This document shows positions 19,242-29,627 of a DNA stretch of 34,584 nt, one piece after another. Both the position numbers and the translations under genes were made by a program. The stretch is from Flavobacteriaceae bacterium (GTDB lineage Bacteria; Bacteroidota; Bacteroidia; Flavobacteriales; Flavobacteriaceae): assembly GCA_030835325.1 (NCBI GenBank), contig JAURPF010000093.1, forward strand, positions 1-34,584, in the 5' to 3' direction. How positions within the stretch are numbered: the stretch's first letter is position 1; each line of letters starts with the position of its first letter. Under the pieces are notes generated by a model that was not told the DNA's origin, searched no databases, and saw nothing but the letters and a program-made list of their open reading frames with translations.

Positions 19242-20402
19242 ATGAAAAAATTCATAACACGACTATTAATTCTCGTTGCAGTACTTATCGCAGCTCTTTA
19301 TATCACAGACACCGATTACCTTTTAAAGGCAGTCCGAACTATATATGTCAAGGGCTACACAACAGCCTATATAGAAGATTATAAAGAATTTGACAATGTA
19401 GTGATTCAAAATGATGTACCACAACCGTGGCCTATTCATAAAAATTATAATAGCATCCCAGAAACAGAAGTCTTAAGTAATTTCAACAAAAAAACAGGTA
19501 CAATCGCCTATGTAATCATCAAAAATGACAGTGTCTGGTTTGAAAACTACTATGATGGATTTAATGAAAATTCCAAAACCAATTCATTTTCAATGGCCAA
19601 AAGTTATGTGTCGGGACTTTTGGGAAAAGCTATTAGCGATGGATACATCAAAAATTTAGACCAGCCTGTAGGGGATTTCTTCCGTGAATTTAGTGAAGGT
19701 TTAGCCGCTCAAATGACCGTAGGAGATTTATCATCGATGGCATCAGGTACCAATTGGGACGAAAAATATTATTCACCATTCTCCATTACAACCCGTGCCT
19801 ATTTTGACGATGATTTAGAAAAAGTAATTTTGGGACTCAAAGTCGTAAATGAACCTGGAAAATCTTATAAATATGCGAGTGGAGACACGCAGTTGTTGGC
19901 AATGGTTATCGAAAAAGCGACAGGGAAAAAACTATACGATTATCTTACAGAAAGTTTTTGGAAACCCTTGGGGAGCGAAAATCAAACCCTATGGCAAGTG
20001 GATAGTAAAGAGAATGACCTCGTTAAAGCCTATTGCTGTATTGCGAGTAACGCAAAAGACTTTGCACGCTTTGGAAAACTCTATAAAGACCACGGGAAAT
20101 GGAATGGCAAACAAGTGTTAGATTCTACGTTTATTGCAAAATCCTTAACACCTCGATTTCCGGAGAGCCCTCAATATGGATATGGATGGTGGCTTCAAAA
20201 ACGGGAGGACAAATCATTTTTTATGATGCGAGGACATTTGGGACAATATGTAATTGTGGAGCCAACAGATAATGTAATTATTGTAAGACTCGGAGATGAG
20301 AAATCTCCTGATGCTAGCTCACAAATTTTTTCAGATGATATTTCAGTATACATCGAAGAAGCTTATAAAATGTTATCTTATGCTCCAAAAACTCAACCTT
20401 GA
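19242..20402 (+). CDS. Serine hydrolase (class C beta-lactamase-like)
   Basis: 386 aa; N-terminal TM; SxxK motif (SMAK), YASGDT motif, C-terminal RGHLGQY. Confidence 0.9.
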   Translation: MKKFITRLLILVAVLIAALYITDTDYLLKAVRTIYVKGYTTAYIEDYKEFDNVVIQNDVPQPWPIHKNYNSIPETEVLSNFNKKTGTIAYVIIKNDSVWFENYYDGFNENSKTNSFSMAKSYVSGLLGKAISDGYIKNLDQPVGDFFREFSEGLAAQMTVGDLSSMASGTNWDEKYYSPFSITTRAYFDDDLEKVILGLKVVNEPGKSYKYASGDTQLLAMVIEKATGKKLYDYLTESFWKPLGSENQTLWQVDSKENDLVKAYCCIASNAKDFARFGKLYKDHGKWNGKQVLDSTFIAKSLTPRFPESPQYGYGWWLQKREDKSFFMMRGHLGQYVIVEPTDNVIIVRLGDEKSPDASSQIFSDDISVYIEEAYKMLSYAPKTQP

Positions 20403-21093
20403 AAACCTACTATTTTTAGACATTGAAACGGTTCCCGAAACCGAACACTATTCTGAGCTTTCTGAAGACAAACAACTCCTTTGGGAGCAAAAATCAAAAT
20501 ACCAACGCAAAGAAGATTACAGTCCTGAAGCATTTTATGACCGTGCAGGAATTTGGGCGGAATTTGGGAAAATTGTCTGTATTTCTGTCGGCTATTTTAC
20601 ATTTATAAACTCCGAACGTCGATTTAGAATCACCTCATTTTATGGCGAAGAACACAACCTTCTTTTAGAGTTTAAAACCCTTATTGAAACCCATTTTTCA
20701 AGACCAAAACACTTATTCTGTGCACATAATGGAAAAGAATTTGACTTCCCCTATATTGCGCGAAGAATGATTATACACAACATTCCATTACCATCAAAGC
20801 TGAATTTATTTGGTAAAAAACCTTGGGAAGTTCCACACCTAGACACCCTAGAATTATGGAAGTTTGGCGACTATAAGCATTATACTTCTCTTAAATTGCT
20901 AACCAACATATTAGGAATTCCCTCTCCTAAGGATGATATTGATGGCAGTGAAATATTTCGCGTCTATTACGAAGAAAATGATCTCGATCGGATTGTTGCC
21001 TATTGCCAAAAAGACACCATTGCCGTAGCGCAAATTATTTTAAGACTCCGTGGAGAAGCCTTATTGGAAACGGATGAAATTGCTTATATTTAA
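20380..21093 (+). CDS. 3'-5' exonuclease (DnaQ-like / predicted PolB-associated exonuclease)
   Basis: LLFLDIETVPE (DxE), CAHNGKEFDFPYIARRM, DLDRIVAYCQKDTIAVAQIILRL (YxxxD-type). Start re-called to ATG 20380, overlapping the upstream gene. Confidence 0.88.
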   Translation: MLQKLNLENLLFLDIETVPETEHYSELSEDKQLLWEQKSKYQRKEDYSPEAFYDRAGIWAEFGKIVCISVGYFTFINSERRFRITSFYGEEHNLLLEFKTLIETHFSRPKHLFCAHNGKEFDFPYIARRMIIHNIPLPSKLNLFGKKPWEVPHLDTLELWKFGDYKHYTSLKLLTNILGIPSPKDDIDGSEIFRVYYEENDLDRIVAYCQKDTIAVAQIILRLRGEALLETDEIAYI

Positions 21094-21096
21094 GCA

Positions 21097-22788
21097 ATGG
21101 AGCAAACACCTATTTTAAGCATTCAAAATTTGCGCGTTGCCTTTAAATCCAATACGGGTTTAAATGAAGTACTGCATGGCATTTCATATGATTTGTTTCC
21201 AAATGAAATTCTTGGAATTGTAGGCGAATCTGGTAGTGGAAAATCAGTGGCATCCCTTGCCATAATGGGGCTGTTACCCCCTAAAAAAAGTGTGGTTAGT
21301 ACTGGAGGTATTTTATTTAAAAACAAAAACATCCTTCATTATTCACAGAAAGAGTTGGAGGCACTTCGAGGTCAAAAAATAGCCATGATCTTTCAAGAAC
21401 CCATGAGTGCTTTGAATCCTTCAATGTCCTGTGGAGCACAAGTGGAAGAACTTTTGTTTCAACACACCTCGCTCTCAAAAAAAGAAGTGAAAGAAAAGGT
21501 AATACAGTTATTTAATGAGGTAAAAATTCCCACACCTTATGAGACTTTTAAAAAATATCCTCACGAAATATCTGGAGGGCAACAACAGCGTGTCATGATT
21601 GCTATGGCAATTGCTTGTAAGCCTGATATTCTGATTGCAGATGAACCTACAACAGCGCTTGATGTGACAGTTCAAAAAGACATTATCGAACTCTTAAAAA
21701 CCCTGCAAAAAGAATGCAAAATGAGCGTGATTTTTATAAGTCACGATTTGGCTTTGGTTTCTGAAATTGCAGATCGAATCCTGGTAATGTATCAAGGAAG
21801 TATTATTGAGAGTGGACCTACAAAATCCATTTTTAAAAACCCTAAAGAAAACTATACAAAAGCACTCATTGGCGCACGACCAACCCTAAAATCACGATTG
21901 AAACAACTCCCTACCATTAGTGATTTTTTGTCTAATACTATTTCCAAAAGTGTCATTTCCAAAAGCTCGAGAACTAAGAAACATAAAGAAATATACAGTC
22001 AGGCACCACTGTTGGAAGTGATTAATCTAGAGAAAATATATTTTTCAAACCCTTCTTTTTTTGGTACAAAAACTGCTTTCAAAGCAGTGGATGCTGTGAG
22101 TTTTAGAGTCTATGCCGGTGAAACTATGGGTCTGGTAGGTGACTCTGGTTGTGGAAAATCAACCCTAGGAAAAGCCATTTTACAACTCGAGAAAGCAACC
22201 GCTGGGACTCTAAACTATAAAGGAAAAGACATTACAAACCTCCATAAAAAAGAGTTGCGCGCATTGCGAAAAGAAATTCAGATTATTTTTCAGGATCCCT
22301 ATGCCTCACTCAACCCACGACTTACGGTGGGAGAAGCAATTATGGAACCCATGAAAGTACATAAGCTCTTTTCATCTGATGAAGAACGCAAAACAAAAAC
22401 CCTTGAAATTTTAGAAAAAGTAGGTTTAGACCCCTCCCATTTTGACCGCTATCCTCACGAATTCTCTGGAGGGCAACGACAACGGATTGGTATTGCAAGA
22501 ACCATCGCCGTAGAACCAAAATTAATTATTTGTGATGAATCCGTATCTGCACTCGATATTTCGGTACAAGCACAAGTGCTGAATTTATTAAATGTGCTAA
22601 AAGAGGATTATGGATTTACCTATATTTTTATATCCCATGATTTGGCCGTCGTAAAGTTTATGTCCGATCAGTTGATGGTGATGAATAAAGGAAAAATTGA
22701 AGAACTCGGCGAAGCAGATGCTATTTATGACAACCCTCAAAAAGCCTATACTAAAGCCCTGATTGATGCAATTCCGAAAGGATTATAA
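21097..22788 (+). CDS. Fused dipeptide/oligopeptide-type ABC transporter ATP-binding protein (two ATPase domains)
   Basis: 563 aa; two Walker A (GESGSGKS, GDSGCGKS), two signature motifs (ISGGQQQR, FSGGQRQR), Walker B LIADEPTTALD and IICDESVSALD. Confidence 0.95.
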   Translation: MEQTPILSIQNLRVAFKSNTGLNEVLHGISYDLFPNEILGIVGESGSGKSVASLAIMGLLPPKKSVVSTGGILFKNKNILHYSQKELEALRGQKIAMIFQEPMSALNPSMSCGAQVEELLFQHTSLSKKEVKEKVIQLFNEVKIPTPYETFKKYPHEISGGQQQRVMIAMAIACKPDILIADEPTTALDVTVQKDIIELLKTLQKECKMSVIFISHDLALVSEIADRILVMYQGSIIESGPTKSIFKNPKENYTKALIGARPTLKSRLKQLPTISDFLSNTISKSVISKSSRTKKHKEIYSQAPLLEVINLEKIYFSNPSFFGTKTAFKAVDAVSFRVYAGETMGLVGDSGCGKSTLGKAILQLEKATAGTLNYKGKDITNLHKKELRALRKEIQIIFQDPYASLNPRLTVGEAIMEPMKVHKLFSSDEERKTKTLEILEKVGLDPSHFDRYPHEFSGGQRQRIGIARTIAVEPKLIICDESVSALDISVQAQVLNLLNVLKEDYGFTYIFISHDLAVVKFMSDQLMVMNKGKIEELGEADAIYDNPQKAYTKALIDAIPKGL

Positions 22789-23436
22789 TTTCATTTCTGG
22801 AACAACACCCTCAACAATAAGGTATCCTTCAGTGGCTTGTTGAATGGTTTCTACAGAAATTCCTGGTGCACGTTCTAAGAGTTTAAAACCATCTTTGGTA
22901 ACCTCTAAAACGGCTAAATTGGTTACAATTTTTTTAACACATGCAACACCTGTCAACGGCAGTGAACAACGCTTTAAAAGTTTAGAATCTCCTTTTTTAT
23001 TGGTATGCATCATGGCAACGATAATATTTTCGGCGCTGGCAACCAAGTCCATCGCACCCCCCATACCTTTAACCATATAACCAGGGATTTTCCAATTGGC
23101 AATATCACCATTTTCTGCAACTTCCATTGCTCCTAAAATTGTAAGGTGCACATGCTGACCTCGAATCATTGAGAAACTGGTAGCGGAATCAAAAAAACTA
23201 GCCCCATCAAGTGTAGTAATGGTTTGTTTTCCTGCATTTATAAGGTCGGCATCTTCTTCGCCTTCAAAAGGAAAAGGGCCCATTCCAAGAACGCCATTTT
23301 CACTTTGAAATTCAACTTCAATGTCGTCGCGTACAAAGTTGGCAACAAGCGTTGGAATCCCAATCCCAAGATTCACATAATATCCATTTTGGACTTCTTT
23401 TGCGATACGTTTTGCAATCCCATTTTTGTCTAGCAT
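22783..23436 (-). CDS. scoB: 3-oxoacid CoA-transferase subunit B
   Basis: 217 aa; NLGIGIPTLVANFV, FQSENGVLGMGPFP, MVKGMGGAMDLV. Confidence 0.95.
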   Translation of the reverse strand: MLDKNGIAKRIAKEVQNGYYVNLGIGIPTLVANFVRDDIEVEFQSENGVLGMGPFPFEGEEDADLINAGKQTITTLDGASFFDSATSFSMIRGQHVHLTILGAMEVAENGDIANWKIPGYMVKGMGGAMDLVASAENIIVAMMHTNKKGDSKLLKRCSLPLTGVACVKKIVTNLAVLEVTKDGFKLLERAPGISVETIQQATEGYLIVEGVVPEMKL

Positions 23437-23438
23437 GA

Positions 23439-24140
23439 TTATGATTTTTGTCTTAGGGTTCGTTTTTCAATACGTTTTTCATAATCCTTTCCTTGGAAAA
23501 TGCGTTGTACAAAAATCCCAGGAATATGAATTTGATTGGGGTCCAAAGCTCCAACAGGTACTAATTCCTCTACCTCAGCAACCGTAATTGTAGCCGCACC
23601 ACACATGTTTGGATTAAAATTTCTAGCGGTTCCTTTAAATATTAAATTTCCTGCGGCATCCCCTTTCCAAGCTTTTACAAATGAAAAATCGGCCTTAAAC
23701 GCCTTTTCTAAAACATACATTTTACCATCAAATTCGCGAGTCTCTTTCCCTTCTGCTACTTCGGTTCCATAACCCGCAGGAGTGTAAATGGCTGGGAATC
23801 CTGCTTGCGCCGCACGACAACGTTCGGCTAAAGTGCCTTGAGGGATTAGTTCTACATCCAATTCTCCAGAAAGCATTTGACGTTCAAACTCATCATTTTC
23901 ACCAACATAAGATGAAATCATTTTTTTGATTTGATGCTTTTGAAGTAATAGTCCAAGTCCAAAATCATCAACTCCAGCATTGTTTGAAATACAGGTGAGT
24001 TCCTTAACGTCCATATAAACCAGTTCTGAAATTGCATTTTCAGGGATCCCACACAATCCAAAACCGCCGAGCATTAAGGTCATTCCGTTGGAGACGCCTT
24101 TGAGGGCTTCTTTTACGTCTGCTACATGTTTATTTATCAT
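23439..24140 (-). CDS. scoA: 3-oxoacid CoA-transferase subunit A
   Basis: [37 protein letters not shown]; start ATG at 24140 preferred. Confidence 0.95.
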   Translation of the reverse strand: MINKHVADVKEALKGVSNGMTLMLGGFGLCGIPENAISELVYMDVKELTCISNNAGVDDFGLGLLLQKHQIKKMISSYVGENDEFERQMLSGELDVELIPQGTLAERCRAAQAGFPAIYTPAGYGTEVAEGKETREFDGKMYVLEKAFKADFSFVKAWKGDAAGNLIFKGTARNFNPNMCGAATITVAEVEELVPVGALDPNQIHIPGIFVQRIFQGKDYEKRIEKRTLRQKS

Positions 24141-24193
24141 GACTTTAATATAGTATAAAAAGTACAAAAAAAATTATTATTTGAATAATTTCG

Positions 24194-26533
24194 TTAGAAA
24201 TCAATGTCAGGTGTAATGGGCGTTATTTCTTGAGGAATTGGATCTCCCTCTTCAAGGATCGGTTCGCATTCCACTTTAATAGTAAGATTTTCAGGAGCAA
24301 TAAAATCTTCTTTTGAAATTCCTAATTCCTCCAACATATAACAGCTTCGCATATAATTTGCCCAAATAGGAAGCGCCATTGAAGCACCTTGTCCGTACGT
24401 GATTGTTTTAAAGTGGGTGGCACGATCTTCTCCACCAACCCATACGCCTGTAACCAAATTGGGAACCATTCCCATAAACCATCCATCGCTTTGGTTTTGG
24501 GTTGTACCTGTTTTTCCTGCGATTGGATTAGTAAATTCGTAAGGATAGCCCGTGATAATTTCTTTATAAACAAGTTGATCTTTAGCGGCATTGTGGCGCA
24601 AGCGCTGACCTGAACCAAACTGGGTTACACCTTCCAAAAGCTTCACGCTCACATAGGCCACCTCTTTACTCAGAACATCTTTTGTTTCAGGGGTATATTG
24701 ATACAGGATGGTTCCGTTTTTATCTTCTATTTGCGTCACCATAACAGGTTTGGTATAGACGCCTTGATTGGCAAAAGTAGAGTATGCGGCTACCATTTCA
24801 TAGACACTTAAGTCGGGGGTTCCTAGAGCGATCGAAGGCACTGCAGGAATGTTTTGTTCCACACCTAAACTACGTGCTAAATCAATGACGGGTTGAGGTC
24901 CAATTTCATTCATCAAGCGGGCTGTAATGGTATTCCGTGAATTTGCCAAAGCCGACTTGAGCGTTTCAAATCCTCCATAATTTCCATCTGAGTTTTTGGG
25001 AGACCATGGTTTCATGTTTCCATGTTTCATGGCTTCAATTGTAATTTGGGATTTTGGAAACGTATCACAAGGAGATAGGTGAAGTTGATCAATAGCGGCG
25101 GCATACACAAAAGGTTTAAAAGTAGATCCTACTTGACGTTTCCCTTGCTTTGCCATGTCATATTGGAAGTGTTTGTAGTTAATACCTCCAACCCATGCTT
25201 TTACAAATCCTGTCTGTGGTTCCATTGACAGCATTCCGGATCTTAAAAAAGACTTGTAATAACGCATAGAATCTCTAGGAGTCATAACAGTATCTATTTC
25301 ATTATTTTTAGCAGTCCATGAAAATATTTTCATAGCAACTGGCTGATCAAACGAAGCTATAATTTCGGCATTTGATTTTTTAAGATCATACTTCATTTTC
25401 CGCCAACGCTCAGAACGACGCATACTAGTGTTCAATAAATCCGTGATTTCTTTAGGTTCTAAATCTAAAAAAGGGGCTGTTCGATTTCGTCTTGGTGTAT
25501 TTTGAACAAAAAACTCTGCTTGTAAATTAGACATGTGCTCCTTGGTGGCTGTTTCTGCAAAAGTTTGCATTCGAGAATCAATAGTTGTATAAATTTTAAG
25601 ACCGTCTTTGTAGATGTTATATCGATCTCCATTCGGTTTTCTGTTTTGAGGATTACTAACCCATTCTTTCATGTAATCTTGAAGATAAGCTCTAAAATAG
25701 GTTGCAATTCCTTCACGATGTGATTCTGGAGTATAGTTAAGCCCCAAGGGAAATTGTTGTAGTGAGTCCTTTAATGTTTCCTCAATAAAACCGTATTTAG
25801 CCATTTGGCTTAATACAACATTTCGACGGTTTTTGGTTCCTTCGGGGTTTCGATTTGGACGTGGATTATAGAGCGAAGAATTTTTAAACATGCCTACTAA
25901 CATCGCAGACTCATTGATCGATAAATCTATTGGTTCTTTCCCGAAATAAATTCTGGAGGCCGATCGTATTCCATCGGCATTGTTTCCAAAATCATAAATG
26001 TTAAAATATTGGGCAATAATTTCTTCTTTGGTGTATTGCCGCTCTAAACGCGTTGCAATCACCCATTCTTTTATTTTTTGAATTGCGGTTTCAAATTTAT
26101 TTTTGGATCTGACTCCTACGAATAACTGTCGAGCTAACTGCTGAGAAATTGTACTGGCTCCCCCTTTTTTGCCTAAAAAAACAAATGCTCTTACCGTTCC
26201 TCGAGCATCAATCCCTGCGTGTTCATAATGCCTGACGTCTTCAGTTGCAATAAGCGCATCTACAAGATGTTTGGGCAGTTTACTAAAAGCGACTGGAGTT
26301 CTATTGTCTTGGTAATAAAATTTTCCAAGTGTTTCTCCGTCAGACGAAATGATTTCGGTGGCTAAATTTGTTCGTGGATTTTCTAAAGCAGTCGTATCTG
26401 GCATTTCACCAAAAAACCCTAAGGAAGCTGATAGAAAAATGAGGGCTACCCCAAAAACAGCCGCTAAAAAACACATCCAAAACCAACGAATCGGTTTTGA
26501 AAAATTATGAGATGCTGTTTTCTTTTTTGCCAT
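24194..26533 (-). CDS. Penicillin-binding protein 1A (transglycosylase/transpeptidase)
   Basis: 779 aa; glycosyltransferase motifs ATEDVRHYEHAGID and GGASTISQQLARQLF; transpeptidase GSTFKPF, SRNT, GKTGTTQ. Confidence 0.97.
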   Translation of the reverse strand: MAKKKTASHNFSKPIRWFWMCFLAAVFGVALIFLSASLGFFGEMPDTTALENPRTNLATEIISSDGETLGKFYYQDNRTPVAFSKLPKHLVDALIATEDVRHYEHAGIDARGTVRAFVFLGKKGGASTISQQLARQLFVGVRSKNKFETAIQKIKEWVIATRLERQYTKEEIIAQYFNIYDFGNNADGIRSASRIYFGKEPIDLSINESAMLVGMFKNSSLYNPRPNRNPEGTKNRRNVVLSQMAKYGFIEETLKDSLQQFPLGLNYTPESHREGIATYFRAYLQDYMKEWVSNPQNRKPNGDRYNIYKDGLKIYTTIDSRMQTFAETATKEHMSNLQAEFFVQNTPRRNRTAPFLDLEPKEITDLLNTSMRRSERWRKMKYDLKKSNAEIIASFDQPVAMKIFSWTAKNNEIDTVMTPRDSMRYYKSFLRSGMLSMEPQTGFVKAWVGGINYKHFQYDMAKQGKRQVGSTFKPFVYAAAIDQLHLSPCDTFPKSQITIEAMKHGNMKPWSPKNSDGNYGGFETLKSALANSRNTITARLMNEIGPQPVIDLARSLGVEQNIPAVPSIALGTPDLSVYEMVAAYSTFANQGVYTKPVMVTQIEDKNGTILYQYTPETKDVLSKEVAYVSVKLLEGVTQFGSGQRLRHNAAKDQLVYKEIITGYPYEFTNPIAGKTGTTQNQSDGWFMGMVPNLVTGVWVGGEDRATHFKTITYGQGASMALPIWANYMRSCYMLEELGISKEDFIAPENLTIKVECEPILEEGDPIPQEITPITPDIDF

Positions 26534-26538
26534 AATAA

Positions 26539-27036
26539 CTATTTGTTCAGAGATTCTACACTAAATCCAACATCAATAATTCCTTCGAGTTGGGCAACCC
26601 CATTTGGCTCACCTCGATGGCGCATTGCTTGTTGAATCTGCACTTTATAGGTTCCTTCTTCGGTAAATATAAAAGGATGGTCATGACCTTTGAAACTGAG
26701 CTTATGTTCTTTTACAGATGTAAATCCCGAACCCAGAAGCTCCCCATTTGGTTTTGCCATGAGGTATTCAAGGGTGTCTTTTGTAACTTTTCCGTTTGGA
26801 TAATCCAACTCAACGATTAAAAATAAATTACTAAATTTATAAGAGTTAGTGGTTCTTAATTTGACAACTAAATTATAGGGGGTTATAGTGTCAGGAGCCA
26901 TAAAACTATAACTAATTACGTCTTTTTTGTTCCAGGCATCTGAAATGGAGGTGTAACGGTCAAACACTTTGTTTTGCTGACAGGAGAATGCTATAAGAGC
27001 CAAAAGAAGAATCCATAATACTGTTTTACTTTGCAT
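26539..27036 (-). CDS. gldH: Gliding motility lipoprotein GldH
   Basis: Lipobox LIALIAFSC-like (ALIAFSCQQ); start ATG 27036 (MQSKTVLWILLLALIAFSC); flavobacterial neighbourhood with PBP1A and RicT. Confidence 0.87.
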   Translation of the reverse strand: MQSKTVLWILLLALIAFSCQQNKVFDRYTSISDAWNKKDVISYSFMAPDTITPYNLVVKLRTTNSYKFSNLFLIVELDYPNGKVTKDTLEYLMAKPNGELLGSGFTSVKEHKLSFKGHDHPFIFTEEGTYKVQIQQAMRHRGEPNGVAQLEGIIDVGFSVESLNK

Positions 27037-28219
27037 TGTTGTTCTGGGGTCTAGATTTTCTATTATTCTTGTTCTTTCTGTTGTTATTATTCTTACGTCG
27101 ATTGTTATTTTTACGTCTTTGATTTTTTGGGGTGTCAAATCGTGTTAAACTATCTTGACCCACAACGTTTTCAAAATCTACTTTAGTATCTTCGACTAAA
27201 TCAATTGCATATTCTTCTAAACTCGCAACCTTTTCATTTTTAGCATTAATCGCAATAATCTCGTTGGCTTGAGTTGTGGTTAACTTGTGCCAGTTCATCC
27301 ATTCGCCTTCGTAGGCATACCACATATGGCCTTTGAAGATATCTGTTTTTTGGCAAACGGCATTCCCTTTTGCAGTTCTTAATTTGACTTCTGTTTTTGG
27401 AAATGCTTTTAAAGCATCTAAATATGCGTCCAGCTCATAGTTTAAACAACACTTCAATTTGCCGCACTGCCCTGCTAATTTTAAAGGGTTCAAAGAGAGT
27501 TGTTGGTAGCGTGCTGCGGAGGTGTTTACAGATCTAAAATCGGTCAACCACGTAGAACAACAAAGTTCGCGTCCACAGGAGCCAATCCCCCCAAGTCGGG
27601 CTGCCTCTTGTCGTAAACCGACTTGTTTCATTTCGATTCGAGTTCTGAATTCTCTAGCAAACAATTTAATAAGCTCTCTAAAATCTACCCGTTCATCGGC
27701 TGTATAATAAAAGGTTGCCTTGCTGGCATCCCCTTGAAATTCAATGTCAGAAATTTTCATTTTCAACCGAAGATCAATTGCAAATTGTCTTGCTTTGACT
27801 TTCATCGGTTCCTCTTTCTCTCGGGCTTCAACCCAAATATCAATATCTTTTTGAGAGGCTTTTCGGTAAATTTTAAAAATTTCTTCGGGAGTTTCAGAGA
27901 TTTTCTTTCGTTTCATTTGAACCTTTACCAACTCCCCCGATAGTGTAACTATACCAATATCGTGTCCTGAAGCAGCTTGAGTTGCCACAATATCTCCAAT
28001 GCTTAAGGTTAAATTTTCAGTGTTTTTGTAGTATACTTTTCGTCCATTTTTAAAACGAACTTCTACCCAATTAAAAGGGGTTGAACCGTTAGGGAGTGTC
28101 ATATTTGAAAGCCAATCAAAAACGGTTAGCTTGTTGCAGCTATCGGTCCCGCATGTTCCATTGTTTTTACAGCCTTTTGGCTGCCCATCTTTCCCTGTTG
28201 AACAGTTCGTACATCCCAT
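27026..28219 (-). CDS. ricT: PSP1-domain protein, RicT family (putative Fe-S-containing regulatory complex subunit)
   Basis: 397 aa; conserved GSCGRELCCSTWL and GQCGKLKCCLNYE; Cys-rich N-terminus; Asn/Arg/Lys-rich C-terminal tail. Confidence 0.92.
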   Translation of the reverse strand: MGCTNCSTGKDGQPKGCKNNGTCGTDSCNKLTVFDWLSNMTLPNGSTPFNWVEVRFKNGRKVYYKNTENLTLSIGDIVATQAASGHDIGIVTLSGELVKVQMKRKKISETPEEIFKIYRKASQKDIDIWVEAREKEEPMKVKARQFAIDLRLKMKISDIEFQGDASKATFYYTADERVDFRELIKLFAREFRTRIEMKQVGLRQEAARLGGIGSCGRELCCSTWLTDFRSVNTSAARYQQLSLNPLKLAGQCGKLKCCLNYELDAYLDALKAFPKTEVKLRTAKGNAVCQKTDIFKGHMWYAYEGEWMNWHKLTTTQANEIIAINAKNEKVASLEEYAIDLVEDTKVDFENVVGQDSLTRFDTPKNQRRKNNNRRKNNNNRKNKNNRKSRPQNNNAK

Positions 28220-28376
28220 AATTTATATATATTGAATTTGTCAATGCAACAGCATTACAAATGCGCGTTAACTCTATAATCTAAAACGTAAATATAAGAT
28301 TATTTGAGGACTTAAAAAATGAGGCCATCGCTATTTTTGAACTTACAAAAACTTAAACAGTTCTATGAAGTTTAGA

Positions 28377-29447
28377 TTATGATGTTTTTGCAAGAGTCGC
28401 AAAGATATTCCTTAAATCTTTCTTGTATGGTAAATGATCTGCACGACCCTTTTTGAAAATATCGTTGCTATTCCCTTGACCCTTTCGGAGTGCTTTTTGC
28501 TCTTCAAACGGCATGCGATTGACCTCCATACAAGTTGTAGAACAGCAGTTTTCCATCGATTTTTTACAAGAATCACATTGAATGAAGAGTAAATGGCAAG
28601 CGTCGTTGGCACAATTTACATGAATGTCTGCAGGTGCCCCACATTGGTGACAATTTGCAATGATATCGTCTGAAATCTTTTCGGCACGGCGCTGATCGAA
28701 CACAAAATTCTTACCAATAAATTTATTTTCGATTGATTGATTTTCAACTTGTCGGGCGTAATTAATAATCCCACCTTCCAATTGATATACATTTTTAAAT
28801 CCTTTATGCTTATAGTAGGCACTGGCTTTTTCGCAACGAATCCCCCCAGTGCAGTACATGACTAATTTTTTGTTTTCTTTATAATCTTTCAGATCTTCTT
28901 CGATTAAATCTAAAGATTCTCTAAAGGTATCTACGTCAGGTGTGACTGCATTTTTAAAATGCCCTATTTCACTCTCGTAATGATTTCGCATGTCCACCAC
29001 AACTGTATTTTCGTCTTCTATGAGCGCATTGAATTCTGACGCATTAACGTGTGTGCCGATATCTGAAGGGTCAAAGGTAGCATCATTTAGACCGTCTGAA
29101 ACAATCTTGTCTCTTACCTTGACTTTAAGTTTTAAAAACGAAAATAAATCGTGTTCGATAGCGATGTTTAGTCGCACGTTTTTCAGAAAATCAATGGTGT
29201 CTAAATGGCTTTTAAACGTCTCGAAATTATCTGCAGGAACTGAAAGTTGTGCGTTAATACCTTCGTGAGCAACATAAATCCGCCCTAGAACATCAATGCT
29301 ATCCCAAAATAAAAATAAATGATTCCTCAACAACTCGGGGTTGCTAATTTTTGAATACTTGTAGAAAGAGATTGTCAGGCGTTCTTTGCCTGCTTTTTGG
29401 ATAAGCTCCGCTCTTTCAATATTGCTTAACGTATTGTACAGTTGCAT
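28377..29447 (-). CDS. trhO: Rhodanese-related tRNA uridine hydroxylase (TrhO/YceA family)
   Basis: 356 aa; rhodanese domain with MYCTGGIRCEKASAYYKHKGFKNVYQLEGGIINY; C-terminal Cys-rich zinc-finger-like CHQCGAP...CDSCKKSMENCCS. Confidence 0.92.
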   Translation of the reverse strand: MQLYNTLSNIERAELIQKAGKERLTISFYKYSKISNPELLRNHLFLFWDSIDVLGRIYVAHEGINAQLSVPADNFETFKSHLDTIDFLKNVRLNIAIEHDLFSFLKLKVKVRDKIVSDGLNDATFDPSDIGTHVNASEFNALIEDENTVVVDMRNHYESEIGHFKNAVTPDVDTFRESLDLIEEDLKDYKENKKLVMYCTGGIRCEKASAYYKHKGFKNVYQLEGGIINYARQVENQSIENKFIGKNFVFDQRRAEKISDDIIANCHQCGAPADIHVNCANDACHLLFIQCDSCKKSMENCCSTTCMEVNRMPFEEQKALRKGQGNSNDIFKKGRADHLPYKKDLRNIFATLAKTS

Positions 29448-29627
29448 GCTATACTAATTTTTAAGTTTATATTAATTAAAATACAAAGGTAAGAATTTTT
29501 AGAACACGCTTGAAAAAAGTAAATACAAAGCGTTTTAAAAATATTACAAAAAGGTTGGTTAAAATTTTAAAAATTAATAAAAGAAATCTTATTTTAGCAA
29601 GAAGAAAGAATTAGATACAAAAGACTT

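Noticed and set aside
27026-27125. Apparent short tandem repeats of Asn/Arg/Lys codons as a possible CRISPR-like or satellite array
   Set aside because: It is in-frame low-complexity coding sequence of ricT with irregular units and no spacers.
26539-27138. Longer gldH start (199 aa) in the ORF track
   Set aside because: The extra N-terminal residues are translated from the Asn/Arg-rich tail region of ricT; the lipoprotein signal begins at MQSK (27036).
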